Below are positions 18,762 to 27,083 of a DNA stretch of 43,066 nt, piece by piece. Position 1 is the stretch's first letter. Every line of letters starts with the position of its first letter. The stretch is from Nitrospinota bacterium (GTDB taxonomy: Bacteria > UBA8248): contig JAPOYD010000017.1 of the NCBI GenBank assembly GCA_026706735.1, positions 1-43,066 on the forward strand, written 5' to 3'. Made by a program: the position numbers and the translations under genes. The notes beneath the pieces were generated by a model. The model worked only from the letters and a program-made list of their open reading frames with translations, had not been told where the DNA came from and made no database searches.

Positions 18762-19754
18762 ATGAATTCATCGCTGGAGAAATATATTCAAGGATTCTCG
18801 TCTGTCCATGTGGCGGTGATTGGTGATTTCATCGCGGATGAATTCATTCACGGCGCCACTTCTCGCATCAGCAGGGAAGCGCCGGTTCTTGTTCTGGATT
18901 TCATCCGTCGCGAGGTCGTTCCCGGCGGCGGGGGCAATGCGGCGATGAACGTGGCGGCCCTGGGCGGAAACGTTACGGCCATCAGCGCGTTGGGGACCGG
19001 TGAAGCGGGCGAGGAACTCCGCCGTACGATGGGGAAACACAGAATAGATACCAGGCTGTTGTTTGAAGATTCTGGGCGCGTCACCCCCACGAAAACGCGG
19101 GTGATGGCGGGAGGCAGAAACACCAAGCGCCAGCAGGTGATTCGGGTGGATCACGAAATGAAACTGGATTTGAACGAGACGCTCGAATCTCGGTTCATCC
19201 GTGAGCTCGAGAGGCTGGCGAATGACGGTCTGGATGCTCTATTGATTTCAGACTACGGCTTGGGCGTCATTACGAAAGGGGTCAAAGAGGCGATTCGGGA
19301 AATATCCACCGAACTCATCGTCACGGTGGACAGCCGCTATGCGGGAGATTCGTTTCTGGGGGTCACGGCCGTCACGCCCAATGAGGAGGAAATGGCAGGT
19401 CTTCTGGGTTATTGGCCCGATGAAGAGCGTCTCGATGAAGCGGGAGCATCTTTGCTCGAAAAAACGGGAGCCCGGGCGATATTGCTCACCCGGGGAGACG
19501 AGGGCATGAGTCTCTTTGAAAGAGATACTCCAAGAACGGATATTCCTATCTACGGGTCGGATCAGGTGCTCGACGTGACCGGAGCGGGGGATACGGTGAT
19601 CGCGACGTTCACACTCTCACTGGCTGCGGGCGCCTCGATGCGCGAGGCGGCGGAACTCGCGAATCGAGCGGCGGGGTTGGTGGTGATGAAGGCGGGAACG
19701 ACGGTCGTGGAACCCCGGGAGCTTCTGGCGACGTTCGAGAGGGAGGGCGCGTGA
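18762..19754 (+). CDS. hldA: HldA-type heptose 7-phosphate kinase (single-domain RfaE1)
   Basis: This PfkB/ribokinase-family kinase makes heptose 1,7-bisphosphate, the GmhB substrate. The 330-residue protein has VIGDFIADEFIHG, PGGGGNAAMNVAALGG, a VTPNEEE motif and the ATP/anion-hole DVTGAGDTVIA. The length covers only the kinase domain of bifunctional HldE. The ADP-transferring domain (HldC/RfaE2) is not fused and not in this window, so it must be elsewhere. The start lies 1 nt after gmhB, and the stop overlaps a small ORF by GTGA. Confidence 0.92.
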   Translation: MNSSLEKYIQGFSSVHVAVIGDFIADEFIHGATSRISREAPVLVLDFIRREVVPGGGGNAAMNVAALGGNVTAISALGTGEAGEELRRTMGKHRIDTRLLFEDSGRVTPTKTRVMAGGRNTKRQQVIRVDHEMKLDLNETLESRFIRELERLANDGLDALLISDYGLGVITKGVKEAIREISTELIVTVDSRYAGDSFLGVTAVTPNEEEMAGLLGYWPDEERLDEAGASLLEKTGARAILLTRGDEGMSLFERDTPRTDIPIYGSDQVLDVTGAGDTVIATFTLSLAAGASMREAAELANRAAGLVVMKAGTTVVEPRELLATFEREGA

Positions 19755-19870
19755 GCATCCGTGAAAAGGCTTATCGGCGGAAATGGATGCGGGTGAATTT
19801 CCTGAAACCGGTTTCGGAGAAATTGAGCGAAAACGGCAGGCGCATCGGGAGAGCGGTCGCGGATGGGTGA
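19751..19870 (+). CDS. Possible 39-residue basic small protein between hldA and waaC
   Basis: A GTG that overlaps the hldA stop (GTGA) opens a 39-codon frame, MSIREKAYRRKWMRVNFLKP and onward, ending at TGA 19868-19870 just inside waaC. GGAGGG lies about 5 nt upstream of the GTG, a better ribosome site than many genes here have. The peptide is rich in Arg and Lys. It fills what would otherwise be a 108-nt gap in a compact operon. I do not recognise it. It may be a real small protein, or a leader whose translation couples hldA to waaC, or a chance frame. Confidence 0.35.
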   Translation: MSIREKAYRRKWMRVNFLKPVSEKLSENGRRIGRAVADG

Positions 19871-20951
19871 GCGAATCCTCATCATTCGCTTGGGTGCAAT
19901 TGGTGATGTCGTCCATACGCTGCCTCTGGCGTCAGCCATCAAGGATGCGCGGCCTGATTCCCATATCACATGGGCGGTCGAGCCGGCCCCGCGAGAGATT
20001 CTGCTCGGGAATCCAGATATAGATGAAATCTTGACCATTGACACAAAGAGGTGGCGGAAGAACCTGTTCTCCGGCGGATTCTCCGCTCTCAGACGCGACC
20101 TGCTCACCGTCAGGAATACAGGCGCCGACGTAGCGCTGGATGCCCAGGGGCTGCTGAAAAGCGGTTTTCTGGCATGGGCGTCGGGAGCGCCCGTTCGCAT
20201 CGGATTTGAGCATCGTTTTTGCAAAGAAGGAATGAACGTTCTTTTCACGACGCATCAAGTGCTGCCCCCGCAAAACCCCCACCACGTGGTGGAGAAGAAT
20301 TTATCTCTTCTCGGTCCATTGGGTTTGCCGATTCCGTTGAAGGAGCAATACCGCTTTCCTCTTCATGAAACGCAGCAGGAGAGGGAGCAGGCGGAAAAGT
20401 ATTTTGAGAACGTGAACCAACGGAACGGGGGCCAGCTTCTGGTGGTCCATCCCGGGGGCGGGTGGGTGACAAAACGCTGGGACCCGACTCGTTTCGCGCA
20501 ACTCGCCGATGACTGGCATGTGAATGGCAAGGGGGACGTTCTGCTGATATGGGGCCCGGGAGAGGAAAAGATTGTGGAAGAGGTGATGGACGCCATGAAA
20601 ACGCAGCCCCATGTATCGCCTGCGACGAGCATTCGCGAAATGATGGCCTTGATTCGGCGTGGTTCTTTTTTTGTGGGAGGCGATTCGGGTCCCATGCATC
20701 TGGCTGCCGCTATGGGGGTTCGATGTCTGGCGATCATGGGGCCAACGGAACCTGTGAGAAACGGCCCATGGGGCGCAGAGCATTTGGTTTTACATCATCG
20801 ACTCGCTTGTAGCGGTTGTTATGCGAGAAAATGTCCTGATATCGAGTGTCTGGAACGCGTGAGAATCGCAGAGGCGGTAGACGGGCTGAACCGGCTATGC
20901 CTGGCCCATGAAAAACATGGCGAGATATGCGAAACTAACCAAGTTTATTGA
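19863..20951 (+). CDS. waaC: Heptosyltransferase I-like (WaaC-like, GT9)
   Basis: The 362-residue GT9 protein probably adds the first heptose to Kdo. It has RILIIRLGAIGDVVHTLPL at the N terminus, DAQGLLKSGFLAWASGA, HPGGGWVTKRW and VGGDSGPMHLAAAMGVRCLA, with a short Cys-containing tail (CSGCYARKC). The IGDVVHTLP motif favours WaaC over WaaF. It could instead be a third-heptose or other GT9 enzyme. It comes from the same operon as waaF, gmhB and hldA. Confidence 0.82.
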   Translation: MGERILIIRLGAIGDVVHTLPLASAIKDARPDSHITWAVEPAPREILLGNPDIDEILTIDTKRWRKNLFSGGFSALRRDLLTVRNTGADVALDAQGLLKSGFLAWASGAPVRIGFEHRFCKEGMNVLFTTHQVLPPQNPHHVVEKNLSLLGPLGLPIPLKEQYRFPLHETQQEREQAEKYFENVNQRNGGQLLVVHPGGGWVTKRWDPTRFAQLADDWHVNGKGDVLLIWGPGEEKIVEEVMDAMKTQPHVSPATSIREMMALIRRGSFFVGGDSGPMHLAAAMGVRCLAIMGPTEPVRNGPWGAEHLVLHHRLACSGCYARKCPDIECLERVRIAEAVDGLNRLCLAHEKHGEICETNQVY

Positions 20952-21053
20952 AAGAAGCGGTCGATGTTTCAGTTTTCGTCGTGGTGTAACCAATGACTTC
21001 GAAGCGTGGATGTCGTTTCTGGAGTTCGTTTGAAAATTGGAGATAAGCGTAAG

Positions 21054-21251
21054 ATGAGCGTGGATAAAGAGTTGTTGGAGATTTTGGCATGTCCTGTAAC
21101 CAAGACCCCGCTTGAATTAAGCGGAGATGGAAATTTTTTAATCGCCCGGGAATCGGGTTTGGTTTACAAAATCGAAGATGGCATTCCCATCATGCTAGTG
21201 GACGAAGCCATCCCGCTCGACGAGTGGGAGAAAGCCCAAGGGAAAGGTTAG
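21054..21251 (+). CDS. Trm112/YcaR-like small zinc-ribbon-type protein
   Basis: The 65-residue protein starts MSVDKELLEILACPVTK and continues with SGLVYKIEDGIPIML, matching the Trm112p/YcaR family. In E. coli ycaR lies between lpxK and kdsB, so LPS-gene context is usual, but its role there is unclear. Only one Cys of the CPxC pair remains (ACPVTK), so zinc binding is doubtful. The ORF track's start at 21006 is 16 codons upstream; ATG 21054, with GGAG about 10 nt before it, matches the family N terminus. Confidence 0.82.
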   Translation: MSVDKELLEILACPVTKTPLELSGDGNFLIARESGLVYKIEDGIPIMLVDEAIPLDEWEKAQGKG

Positions 21252-21255
21252 AAAG

Positions 21256-22080
21256 ATGTCTGGCTTGGCGGAAACATCTGCCGAAGCCGGCACAGAAAGG
21301 GAGCTTGTCTCTGGATCGACAAGGAAACCGATTAGCGTCACGATTGTTGCCCACAATGAAGCGAAACGCATCCGTGCATGCATCGACAGCGTTTCCTGGG
21401 CGGATGAAATTATTGTGATAGATGCAGGTAGTACGGATGGTACTCGGGAGATATGCCAAAAACGTGGAGCGTTGGTCCTTCAACATCCTTGGCAAGGCTA
21501 TGCGGCACAAAAAAATTTCGCTATCTCGAAAGCGAGTCATTCCTGGATATTGAGTCTGGATGCGGATGAACGCGTAAGTCCTGAGCTCGCAAAAGAAATT
21601 CTCTCCGTTTTGTCTAACGATACTCCTGTTTCGGGGTATCGGATACCCCGAAAAAACATATTCTTTGGCCGCTGGCTCCGCCACGGCGATCTTTGGCCGG
21701 ATTATCAGATACGATTGTTCCGGCGCGATGCGGGAGTGTTTAGAGAGAAAAGCGTCCACGAGTCCGTGGTGGTTCAAGGGCTTGTTGATGTATTTTCATC
21801 CCCCCTGGAACACTATAGCTATGATTCACTTTTCGATTTTTTCCAAAGACAGGTGAAATACGCCAAGTTGTCGGCGGAAGACCTGTTTTCCAGGGGAGCG
21901 AGGCCTGGAATAGGTGATTTTGTCATTCGTCCACTTTGGCGTTTTTTCAAGAGCTATATCCTGAAAATGGGCCTTCGGGATGGCGTGAACGGATTATGGG
22001 TATCAGCTGGCTCCGCCTATTATGTGTTCATGCGCGCCGCCTTTTTATGGGAGTTATGTCGGGAACGTGAACGCTCTTAG
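21256..22080 (+). CDS. Family 2 glycosyltransferase, WaaE/KdtX-like inner-core enzyme
   Basis: This 274-residue GT-A enzyme has SVTIVAHNEAKRI, IIVIDAGSTDGT, the DxD-type SLDADERVS and RIPRKNIFFGRWLRHGDLWPD, a block typical of WaaE-type LPS core glucosyltransferases. The C-terminal part has GLRDGVNGLW. About 25 residues precede the catalytic domain. It lies 4 nt after the Trm112-like gene and before msbA, in keeping with sugar addition to the heptose region. Donor and linkage cannot be read from sequence. Confidence 0.85.
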   Translation: MSGLAETSAEAGTERELVSGSTRKPISVTIVAHNEAKRIRACIDSVSWADEIIVIDAGSTDGTREICQKRGALVLQHPWQGYAAQKNFAISKASHSWILSLDADERVSPELAKEILSVLSNDTPVSGYRIPRKNIFFGRWLRHGDLWPDYQIRLFRRDAGVFREKSVHESVVVQGLVDVFSSPLEHYSYDSLFDFFQRQVKYAKLSAEDLFSRGARPGIGDFVIRPLWRFFKSYILKMGLRDGVNGLWVSAGSAYYVFMRAAFLWELCRERERS

Positions 22081-22282
22081 TGTTGCAGATACAGAAGCCT
22101 CCCCGGTAATGGGCGGAAGAGGGAACAGAATTCTCCTGGAGTCCACTTCTCATGTCGAATGTGGGCGCAAGGTTCTACTGACCGGGCAGCCGAACGGCGA
22201 ATTAAAGACCAATCAAGCAGGTATGGCTTTTGAGCCGGCTTGGCCGACACCAGAGTCCTATCTTGAAGAGAATCTGGGATGA
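22067..22282 (+). CDS. Possible 71-residue small ORF between the WaaE-like gene and msbA
   Basis: A GTG at 22067 opens a frame that overlaps the end of the glycosyltransferase and stops exactly in the msbA start (ATGA overlap). The frame fills a 198-nt gap and ends AWPTPESYLEENLG. No known family is recognised and the ribosome site (GGGAAC) is weak. The ATGA junction and lack of other features in the gap are the only support. It may be chance; an earlier ATG of the same frame at 22022 lies inside the glycosyltransferase. Confidence 0.28.
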   Translation: MNALSVADTEASPVMGGRGNRILLESTSHVECGRKVLLTGQPNGELKTNQAGMAFEPAWPTPESYLEENLG

Positions 22283-24066
22283 GCCGCACCCGGGTTTATC
22301 TTAGGCTCCTGAAATATTTGCGGCCGTACCGTTTTCGGTTCGGCATCGCCGTCGCCTGCACAATCGTTGTGGGCGGTCTGAATGCGTATCCCGCGTACCT
22401 CGTTCAGCATGTCATCAATGATATTCTAATCTCGAAGCGAGCCGACATCGTCCTTTTGATTTGTCTGTCTCTCGTTGTCGTCTATACGGCAAAAGGCATA
22501 GCGGCTTATTTCCAGACATATTTCATGCATTGGGTTGGTCAACATGTGGTGATGGATATCCGGAATGAGCTTCATCGGCATCTTCTTAATTTGCCGCTTC
22601 GGTTTTTTGAGGTGAAGACAACCGGGGAACTGATGTCGAAAGTCATTTATGACATCTCTTTGATGCAACATGCGGCGACAGACGCCGTACGGGATTTGCT
22701 CCGGTATGGCTTCACCTTTATCGCTTTGCTTGGTGTGGCCATTTACCAGAGTCCAAAAATGGCGGTGGTATTCATCTTGATCGTTCCCTTGGTGGCATTT
22801 TTGGTTTTGACGATGGGAGAGAAGATTCGCCGAATCACACGGAGAAGCCAGGAGCGCATGGGCGACATGAGCAACTTGATGAAAGAAACCTATGTGGGCA
22901 TTCGCGTCGTCAAAGCGTTTGGAGCGGAAAATGAGGAAAGAAGCCGTTTTGTGCGGGCCACACGCTCCTTTTTTGACACTGTAATGCGGGCCATGCGGGT
23001 TCGCTCGCTCGCACCTCCAATGGTGGAGATCATCAGCGGTATTCTGGGTGCGGGGATTTTGTGGTTCGGGGCAAGGGCAGTCATCCAGGGGAGTATGGAT
23101 CCAGGCAAACTCACGAGTTTCGCGGTCGCTCTTGGCATGGCCTATGGCCCACTGAAATCCTTCACTCGTGTATTTCATAACCTGGTAGAAGGGATTGCGG
23201 GCGGCCAGGCGGTTTTTGAGATCATGGACGAGCATGTTCCAGAGAACAAGAATCCCGATGGCGAAAGGATGGAGCGGCTTTCCCGGCATGTTCGATTCGA
23301 GGGTGTGCACTTTTCCTATACAGATGAAGTTACGCTGGAGGATATCGATGTCGAGGTGCCGGCAGGTTGCATCCTGGCCATTGTAGGAATGAGTGGTGCG
23401 GGAAAAAGTACATTGCTGGATTTGATTCCGCGCTTTTATTTGCCCAGCCGGGGAAGTATTTCCTTCGATGGGAAAGAAGCGTCTGAATATTCACTGAGCA
23501 GCTTGCGCGCCCAGATCGCCGTAGTAACCCAGCAAGTCATTTTGTTTAATGATACGGCGGAAAACAATATCGCCTATGGCGTGAAGAATCCCGTCAGCCG
23601 AGAAGAAATAATCTCGGCGGCCAAAGCGGCCAATGCCCATGATTTTATTATGGAACTTGAAAATGGGTATGAGACCATGCTGGGTGAGGAGGGAGTACGT
23701 CTTTCCGGCGGTGAGCGCCAGCGCATCGCCATTGCACGCGCGATTTTGAAGGATCCTTCTATTTTGCTGCTCGATGAAGCAACGAGCGCGCTCGACACGG
23801 AAAGCGAGCAGTTGATTCAGGAGGCTCTGGAGCCTTTAATGAAGGGCCGCACCACGTTCGTGGTGGCTCACAGGCTCTCTACGGTCCGAAACGCTGATTT
23901 AATCGTCGTACTTAATGGGGGACGTATTGTGGAAAGGGGGACGCACGATGAGTTGATGAAGAGGGGAGGCTTGTACCATAGGCTCTACGAGATGCAGTTC
24001 GCGAATGAGGAAATGTCCCTTTCCAGTGAAATCAATAGTGCAACGAATGGTGGGAATATATCGTAA
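22279..24066 (+). CDS. msbA: MsbA, lipid A-core flippase
   Basis: The 595-residue ABC exporter half-transporter has an N-terminal six-helix membrane domain (about 15-310) and a C-terminal nucleotide-binding domain. Motifs are Walker A GMSGAGKSTLLD, Q-loop VVTQQVILFNDT, signature LSGGERQRIAIARAI, Walker B ILLLDEATSALD and H-loop VAHRLST. In this operon it should flip core-lipid A to the outer face of the inner membrane for LptFG and the ligase. The start overlaps a possible small ORF. Other lipid exporters share this fold, so the name rests partly on context. Confidence 0.92.
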   Translation: MSRTRVYLRLLKYLRPYRFRFGIAVACTIVVGGLNAYPAYLVQHVINDILISKRADIVLLICLSLVVVYTAKGIAAYFQTYFMHWVGQHVVMDIRNELHRHLLNLPLRFFEVKTTGELMSKVIYDISLMQHAATDAVRDLLRYGFTFIALLGVAIYQSPKMAVVFILIVPLVAFLVLTMGEKIRRITRRSQERMGDMSNLMKETYVGIRVVKAFGAENEERSRFVRATRSFFDTVMRAMRVRSLAPPMVEIISGILGAGILWFGARAVIQGSMDPGKLTSFAVALGMAYGPLKSFTRVFHNLVEGIAGGQAVFEIMDEHVPENKNPDGERMERLSRHVRFEGVHFSYTDEVTLEDIDVEVPAGCILAIVGMSGAGKSTLLDLIPRFYLPSRGSISFDGKEASEYSLSSLRAQIAVVTQQVILFNDTAENNIAYGVKNPVSREEIISAAKAANAHDFIMELENGYETMLGEEGVRLSGGERQRIAIARAILKDPSILLLDEATSALDTESEQLIQEALEPLMKGRTTFVVAHRLSTVRNADLIVVLNGGRIVERGTHDELMKRGGLYHRLYEMQFANEEMSLSSEINSATNGGNIS

Positions 24067-24286
24067 GTCGTTTGCACGATGGTTCATGTAATTGGGTGAA
24101 AAACTGTCCCACGTCCCAAACTGGCTTTTGGGCTGAAAAGTTCAATTTAGACGTCTGTTATACATCCTTATTCTGAATTTCTACCTACTCGCCTTGATTC
24201 CATATATTATCCCAAAGAAAGCGGGTATTGTTTTGCCCGGAAAAAGCGGCCAAATTCTTTTGGTGCTGAGGCGAGAGAGCAACTTG
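24067..24286 (+). other. Spacer between msbA and the waaL-like gene
   Basis: This 220-nt stretch holds no convincing gene. A 6-bp inverted repeat (CCCAAA ... TTTGGG, near 24115-24135) has no T-run. A possible extended -10 (TGTTATACA near 24157) has no good -35. Codons from TTG 24194 are in frame with the following gene but look like leader sequence. Confidence 0.5.
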
Positions 24287-25507
24287 ATGAATGAGTTAAA
24301 AGGCTCTTTCATAGAATTGGGTGGGCGCCTCAGGAGACGCTCAACTGTCTCTCTGGTGGCGTTCGGCGGGCTTTTGGGTTTTGTCGTCAGTGCGCCTTTC
24401 TCGATATCAATCGCTCAAATTTGCGTGTTTACCGCCGTGGTGGCATGGCTGGCTTCCATGACCAAGGCGGCGCCCTTGCTGACCCAGAAATTTCCTTTGT
24501 GGGGTCCCTGGCTCCTTTTCGCACTGTTTACTCTTGCCAGCGCCTTTCACGCGCCAGATTCGCTCAACAGCCTGATCAAGTCGAGAGAATTGACGCAAAT
24601 CATGATTTTTTATTTGGCCATGAACGTCGTCCAGGATGACTGGGAAGCGCTTTGGTTGGTGAAAGCGCTCTTCGTGGCTGCGAGCGTGGCCGCTTTGTAC
24701 GCCTTGGGAGTTTCGCTGCAGGGAGTATTATCTCTGGCGAATCGCCCGTCGGGCTTTTTCAGCATATACATGACGTTCGGCGGTTTTCTGCTGGTAGTCG
24801 GTCTTTTGGCGTTCACATACCTCCTGGTGCCGACTCGGGAACGCAAGAGCAAGTGGGTCTATGCGTCGGCCCTCCTGATACTCACTGCGTTGATCACGAC
24901 TTTGAGTCGCAGCGCCTGGGTAGGCCTTGTCATCGGGGTGGCGGCTGTCGCAGTTGCGAGCAGGCGCAAGATAGTGAGTTTGTGTTTGGCGCTGGCGGTG
25001 GTGCTTGCGATTTTCATGGCGCCTCATTCTATCCGCCAGCGCGTGAAGAGCATGGTGAATCCCCGGGACAAGACGGCAGTGGAGCGGATCAACATGTGGA
25101 AGGGCGGCATCAAAATGTTCGTGGATAAAAAACTTCTGGGTTTTGGCCCCGGGCAAATCAAATACAATTATGCTCACTATGCGAACCCCGATGCGGCCTC
25201 GAAACCTCCGTCCCACCTCCACAACAACGTCGTTCATTTGGCTGCCGAGCGGGGAATTTTTGCTCTGGGCGCTTGGATTTGGGTCTGGATCGGATATTTC
25301 GTCCTGGTGATTCAGCGAATTCGGGATACGAAAGACGCGCCTTTCGGGACGCGGTTTCGAATGATAGGCGGTTTGGCCGTAGCGGCAGGTTTTTTAAGCG
25401 CCGGGATGTTCGAATACAACTTCGGTGATTCCGAGGTGGTGATGCTCATGTTTATGGCGATCGCTCTGCCATTCATAGGCAGGACGAACGAAGTTCATTC
25501 AGGATAA
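24287..25507 (+). CDS. O-antigen ligase-like membrane protein (WaaL/Wzy_C family)
   Basis: The protein has about ten membrane helices and a large periplasmic loop. The Wzy_C/RfaL-type motif TLSRSAWVGLVIG is followed by ERINMWKGGIKMFVDKKLLGFGPGQIKYNY and SHLHNNVVHLAAERG, which contains the conserved His. Such proteins ligate O-antigen to lipid A-core, or polymerise it. Next to msbA, the ligase is the likelier role. The ORF track uses TTG 24194. I prefer ATG 24287 (406 residues), which begins just before the first helix and gives the usual length. Confidence 0.82.
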   Translation: MNELKGSFIELGGRLRRRSTVSLVAFGGLLGFVVSAPFSISIAQICVFTAVVAWLASMTKAAPLLTQKFPLWGPWLLFALFTLASAFHAPDSLNSLIKSRELTQIMIFYLAMNVVQDDWEALWLVKALFVAASVAALYALGVSLQGVLSLANRPSGFFSIYMTFGGFLLVVGLLAFTYLLVPTRERKSKWVYASALLILTALITTLSRSAWVGLVIGVAAVAVASRRKIVSLCLALAVVLAIFMAPHSIRQRVKSMVNPRDKTAVERINMWKGGIKMFVDKKLLGFGPGQIKYNYAHYANPDAASKPPSHLHNNVVHLAAERGIFALGAWIWVWIGYFVLVIQRIRDTKDAPFGTRFRMIGGLAVAAGFLSAGMFEYNFGDSEVVMLMFMAIALPFIGRTNEVHSG

Positions 25508-25525
25508 TTCGATTTGCGTTGCAGC

Positions 25526-26710
25526 TTACCAGAATTGTATCAAAGATTGAAAAAAGCCTAATTTTTTGACCGGTTCAGCGGCCACGAGGTCGGTCCCGCC
25601 GATTTTGTTGCCTCTCAATTCATAGGTGATGCGGCCCACCTTTTGACCGTTGCGGATGGGTGCGGATATCTCTGGAGGCAACTCTACGTTCATGGAAATA
25701 CGCTTTCCGTCGCCCCTCCTCACCAATGCCTCGACACTATTTTTCAGCCGGATGCGGACTGTCCGCTTCTGCCCGCTCAGGACCTTGATCTGGCGGCGTT
25801 CCGGTTTTTTGATTTGGGCCAAATCAACCCAGCGGTATTGGGTGAACCCCCATGCGAGCAAGCGCTTGGCCTCTTTGAATCGGCGCCTGGAATGACTCGA
25901 GCCCATCACGACGGCGATGAGTCTTAAGTTTTTGCGTTTGGCCGTGGCGACGATGCTGAACCCGGCTTTTCGGTGGTAGCCTGTTTTCAGACCATCCATT
26001 CCGCGAAACCGCCCCAAAAGAGTGTTCGTGTTGGTCAGGATGAAGCTCCCGTTCCGGAAAGGAGCATTCCTGGTGGCGCTCCACTTCATGATGAGCGGAT
26101 ATTTTATCAACTCACGGGCAAGAATGCCGGCATCTCGCGCGCTCATTCGATTGGTCGGCTTGTTTCTGCCTGGGGGAAGTCCGTTGACGTTAACGAAATG
26201 GGTGTTCGTCATGCCGAGTTCTTTTGCGCGCTGGTTCATCAGCTCGACGAAGGCTTCGGCGTCTCCGGCAATGTGTTCCGCCACGGCGTAAGAGGAATCG
26301 TTTGCCGAACTGATGATGATGGATTTCATCAAATCTCTCAGAGAGAATTTTTCTCCTTGCTTCAAATATACTTGCTGGCCTCCGATACGGGAGGCGCTTC
26401 TGCTGGTGGTGATAATTTCATCGAGATGGATGATGTTTCTATTAATTTGTTCCATGGCGATTAAAGCGGTCATCATTTTCACAATGGAGGCGGGTTTGGT
26501 AGGAAGCCGCTCGTTTTTTGCTTTCAGGGCTCTGCCTGTTTTCGCTTCGAGTAACAAGATCGAGCGATAGGGGATGACCGCTTTACGAGAGCGTTTTCGA
26601 CGCGCGGAAGCCGAATCGACGTCGAGCGTCAGAGAACATATGAACAAAAGCAGCGGGAATACGGTGATGGACAAGCGGAATCGCCGACGACGGTCCAGAG
26701 CGAGCAACAT
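25526..26710 (-). CDS. dacA: PBP5-type D-alanyl-D-alanine carboxypeptidase
   Basis: This S11 serine peptidase trims the terminal D-Ala of peptidoglycan stem peptides. The 394-residue protein has an N-terminal signal/anchor segment (about 10-30). The three catalytic motifs are SIVK (Ser75, Lys78), SAN (135-137) and KTG in GLKTGYHRKAG. The PBP5 C-terminal domain ends in an amphipathic FFQSLIQFW, the likely membrane anchor. AAGGAAA precedes the ATG by about 7 nt and a strong promoter lies upstream. It is convergent with the waaL-like gene. Confidence 0.92.
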   Translation of the reverse strand: MLLALDRRRRFRLSITVFPLLLFICSLTLDVDSASARRKRSRKAVIPYRSILLLEAKTGRALKAKNERLPTKPASIVKMMTALIAMEQINRNIIHLDEIITTSRSASRIGGQQVYLKQGEKFSLRDLMKSIIISSANDSSYAVAEHIAGDAEAFVELMNQRAKELGMTNTHFVNVNGLPPGRNKPTNRMSARDAGILARELIKYPLIMKWSATRNAPFRNGSFILTNTNTLLGRFRGMDGLKTGYHRKAGFSIVATAKRKNLRLIAVVMGSSHSRRRFKEAKRLLAWGFTQYRWVDLAQIKKPERRQIKVLSGQKRTVRIRLKNSVEALVRRGDGKRISMNVELPPEISAPIRNGQKVGRITYELRGNKIGGTDLVAAEPVKKLGFFQSLIQFW

Positions 26711-27083
26711 GCGCTTTCCTTACATTCCAGGCGATGCGGGTGGGTTGGAAAAAGCTCCAAGGGTAATAGATGATCTCCTTGAATTTGAAACAATTAAAGA
26801 CGTTTTCCATGTGCTTGTCAAAGCGAGAAGATGATGGGGTGCCAGGGAAGTCCCATTATGTGAGTGTATCTCAGCTTTTAATGGCGGTTATTCAGCCCGT
26901 GCGGCATCCTTAAATTCCATTTCTTGCGTCTGTTAGGTTGCTCTGATAGGATTTGCGCTACCAAAGGGGTATGGAATCGAATCCTCGGTTCACAATGGAG
27001 ATACACGTCAAGCGTGCCCTGTATGAAAATGGGGTATGACATTCTTTTTTGCCGCATAGGCGGAAGGAGAAGGAGGTCTTCTC
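26711..27083. other. Divergent spacer between dacA and dapA
   Basis: This 373-nt gap holds the dacA promoter (annotated separately) and the dapA leader. A weak sigma-70-like pair for dapA is TTGCGT, 17 nt, TAGGAT at 26924-26952. AAGGAGAAGGAGG lies directly before dapA. A tRNA-like snippet near 26975 does not form a T-arm. I see no gene here; the short ORFs reaching in are tails of dacA and dapA shadows. Confidence 0.6.
26793..26821 (-). promoter_or_regulatory. Sigma-70-type promoter for dacA
   Basis: On the minus strand a perfect -35 TTGACA is followed by 17 nt and a -10 TTTAAT, about 85 nt upstream of the dacA ATG. Spacing is optimal, and this is among the best promoter matches in the window. 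Confidence 0.7.

Noticed and set aside
24113-24137. CCCAAA/TTTGGG repeat as a terminator after msbA
   Set aside because: The stem is only 6 bp, AT-rich at the loop end, and has no T-run.
26960-27010. Possible tRNA T-arm (GGATTCGATTCC on the minus strand)
   Set aside because: The flanking bases do not pair into a T-stem and no acceptor or anticodon arm can be drawn.
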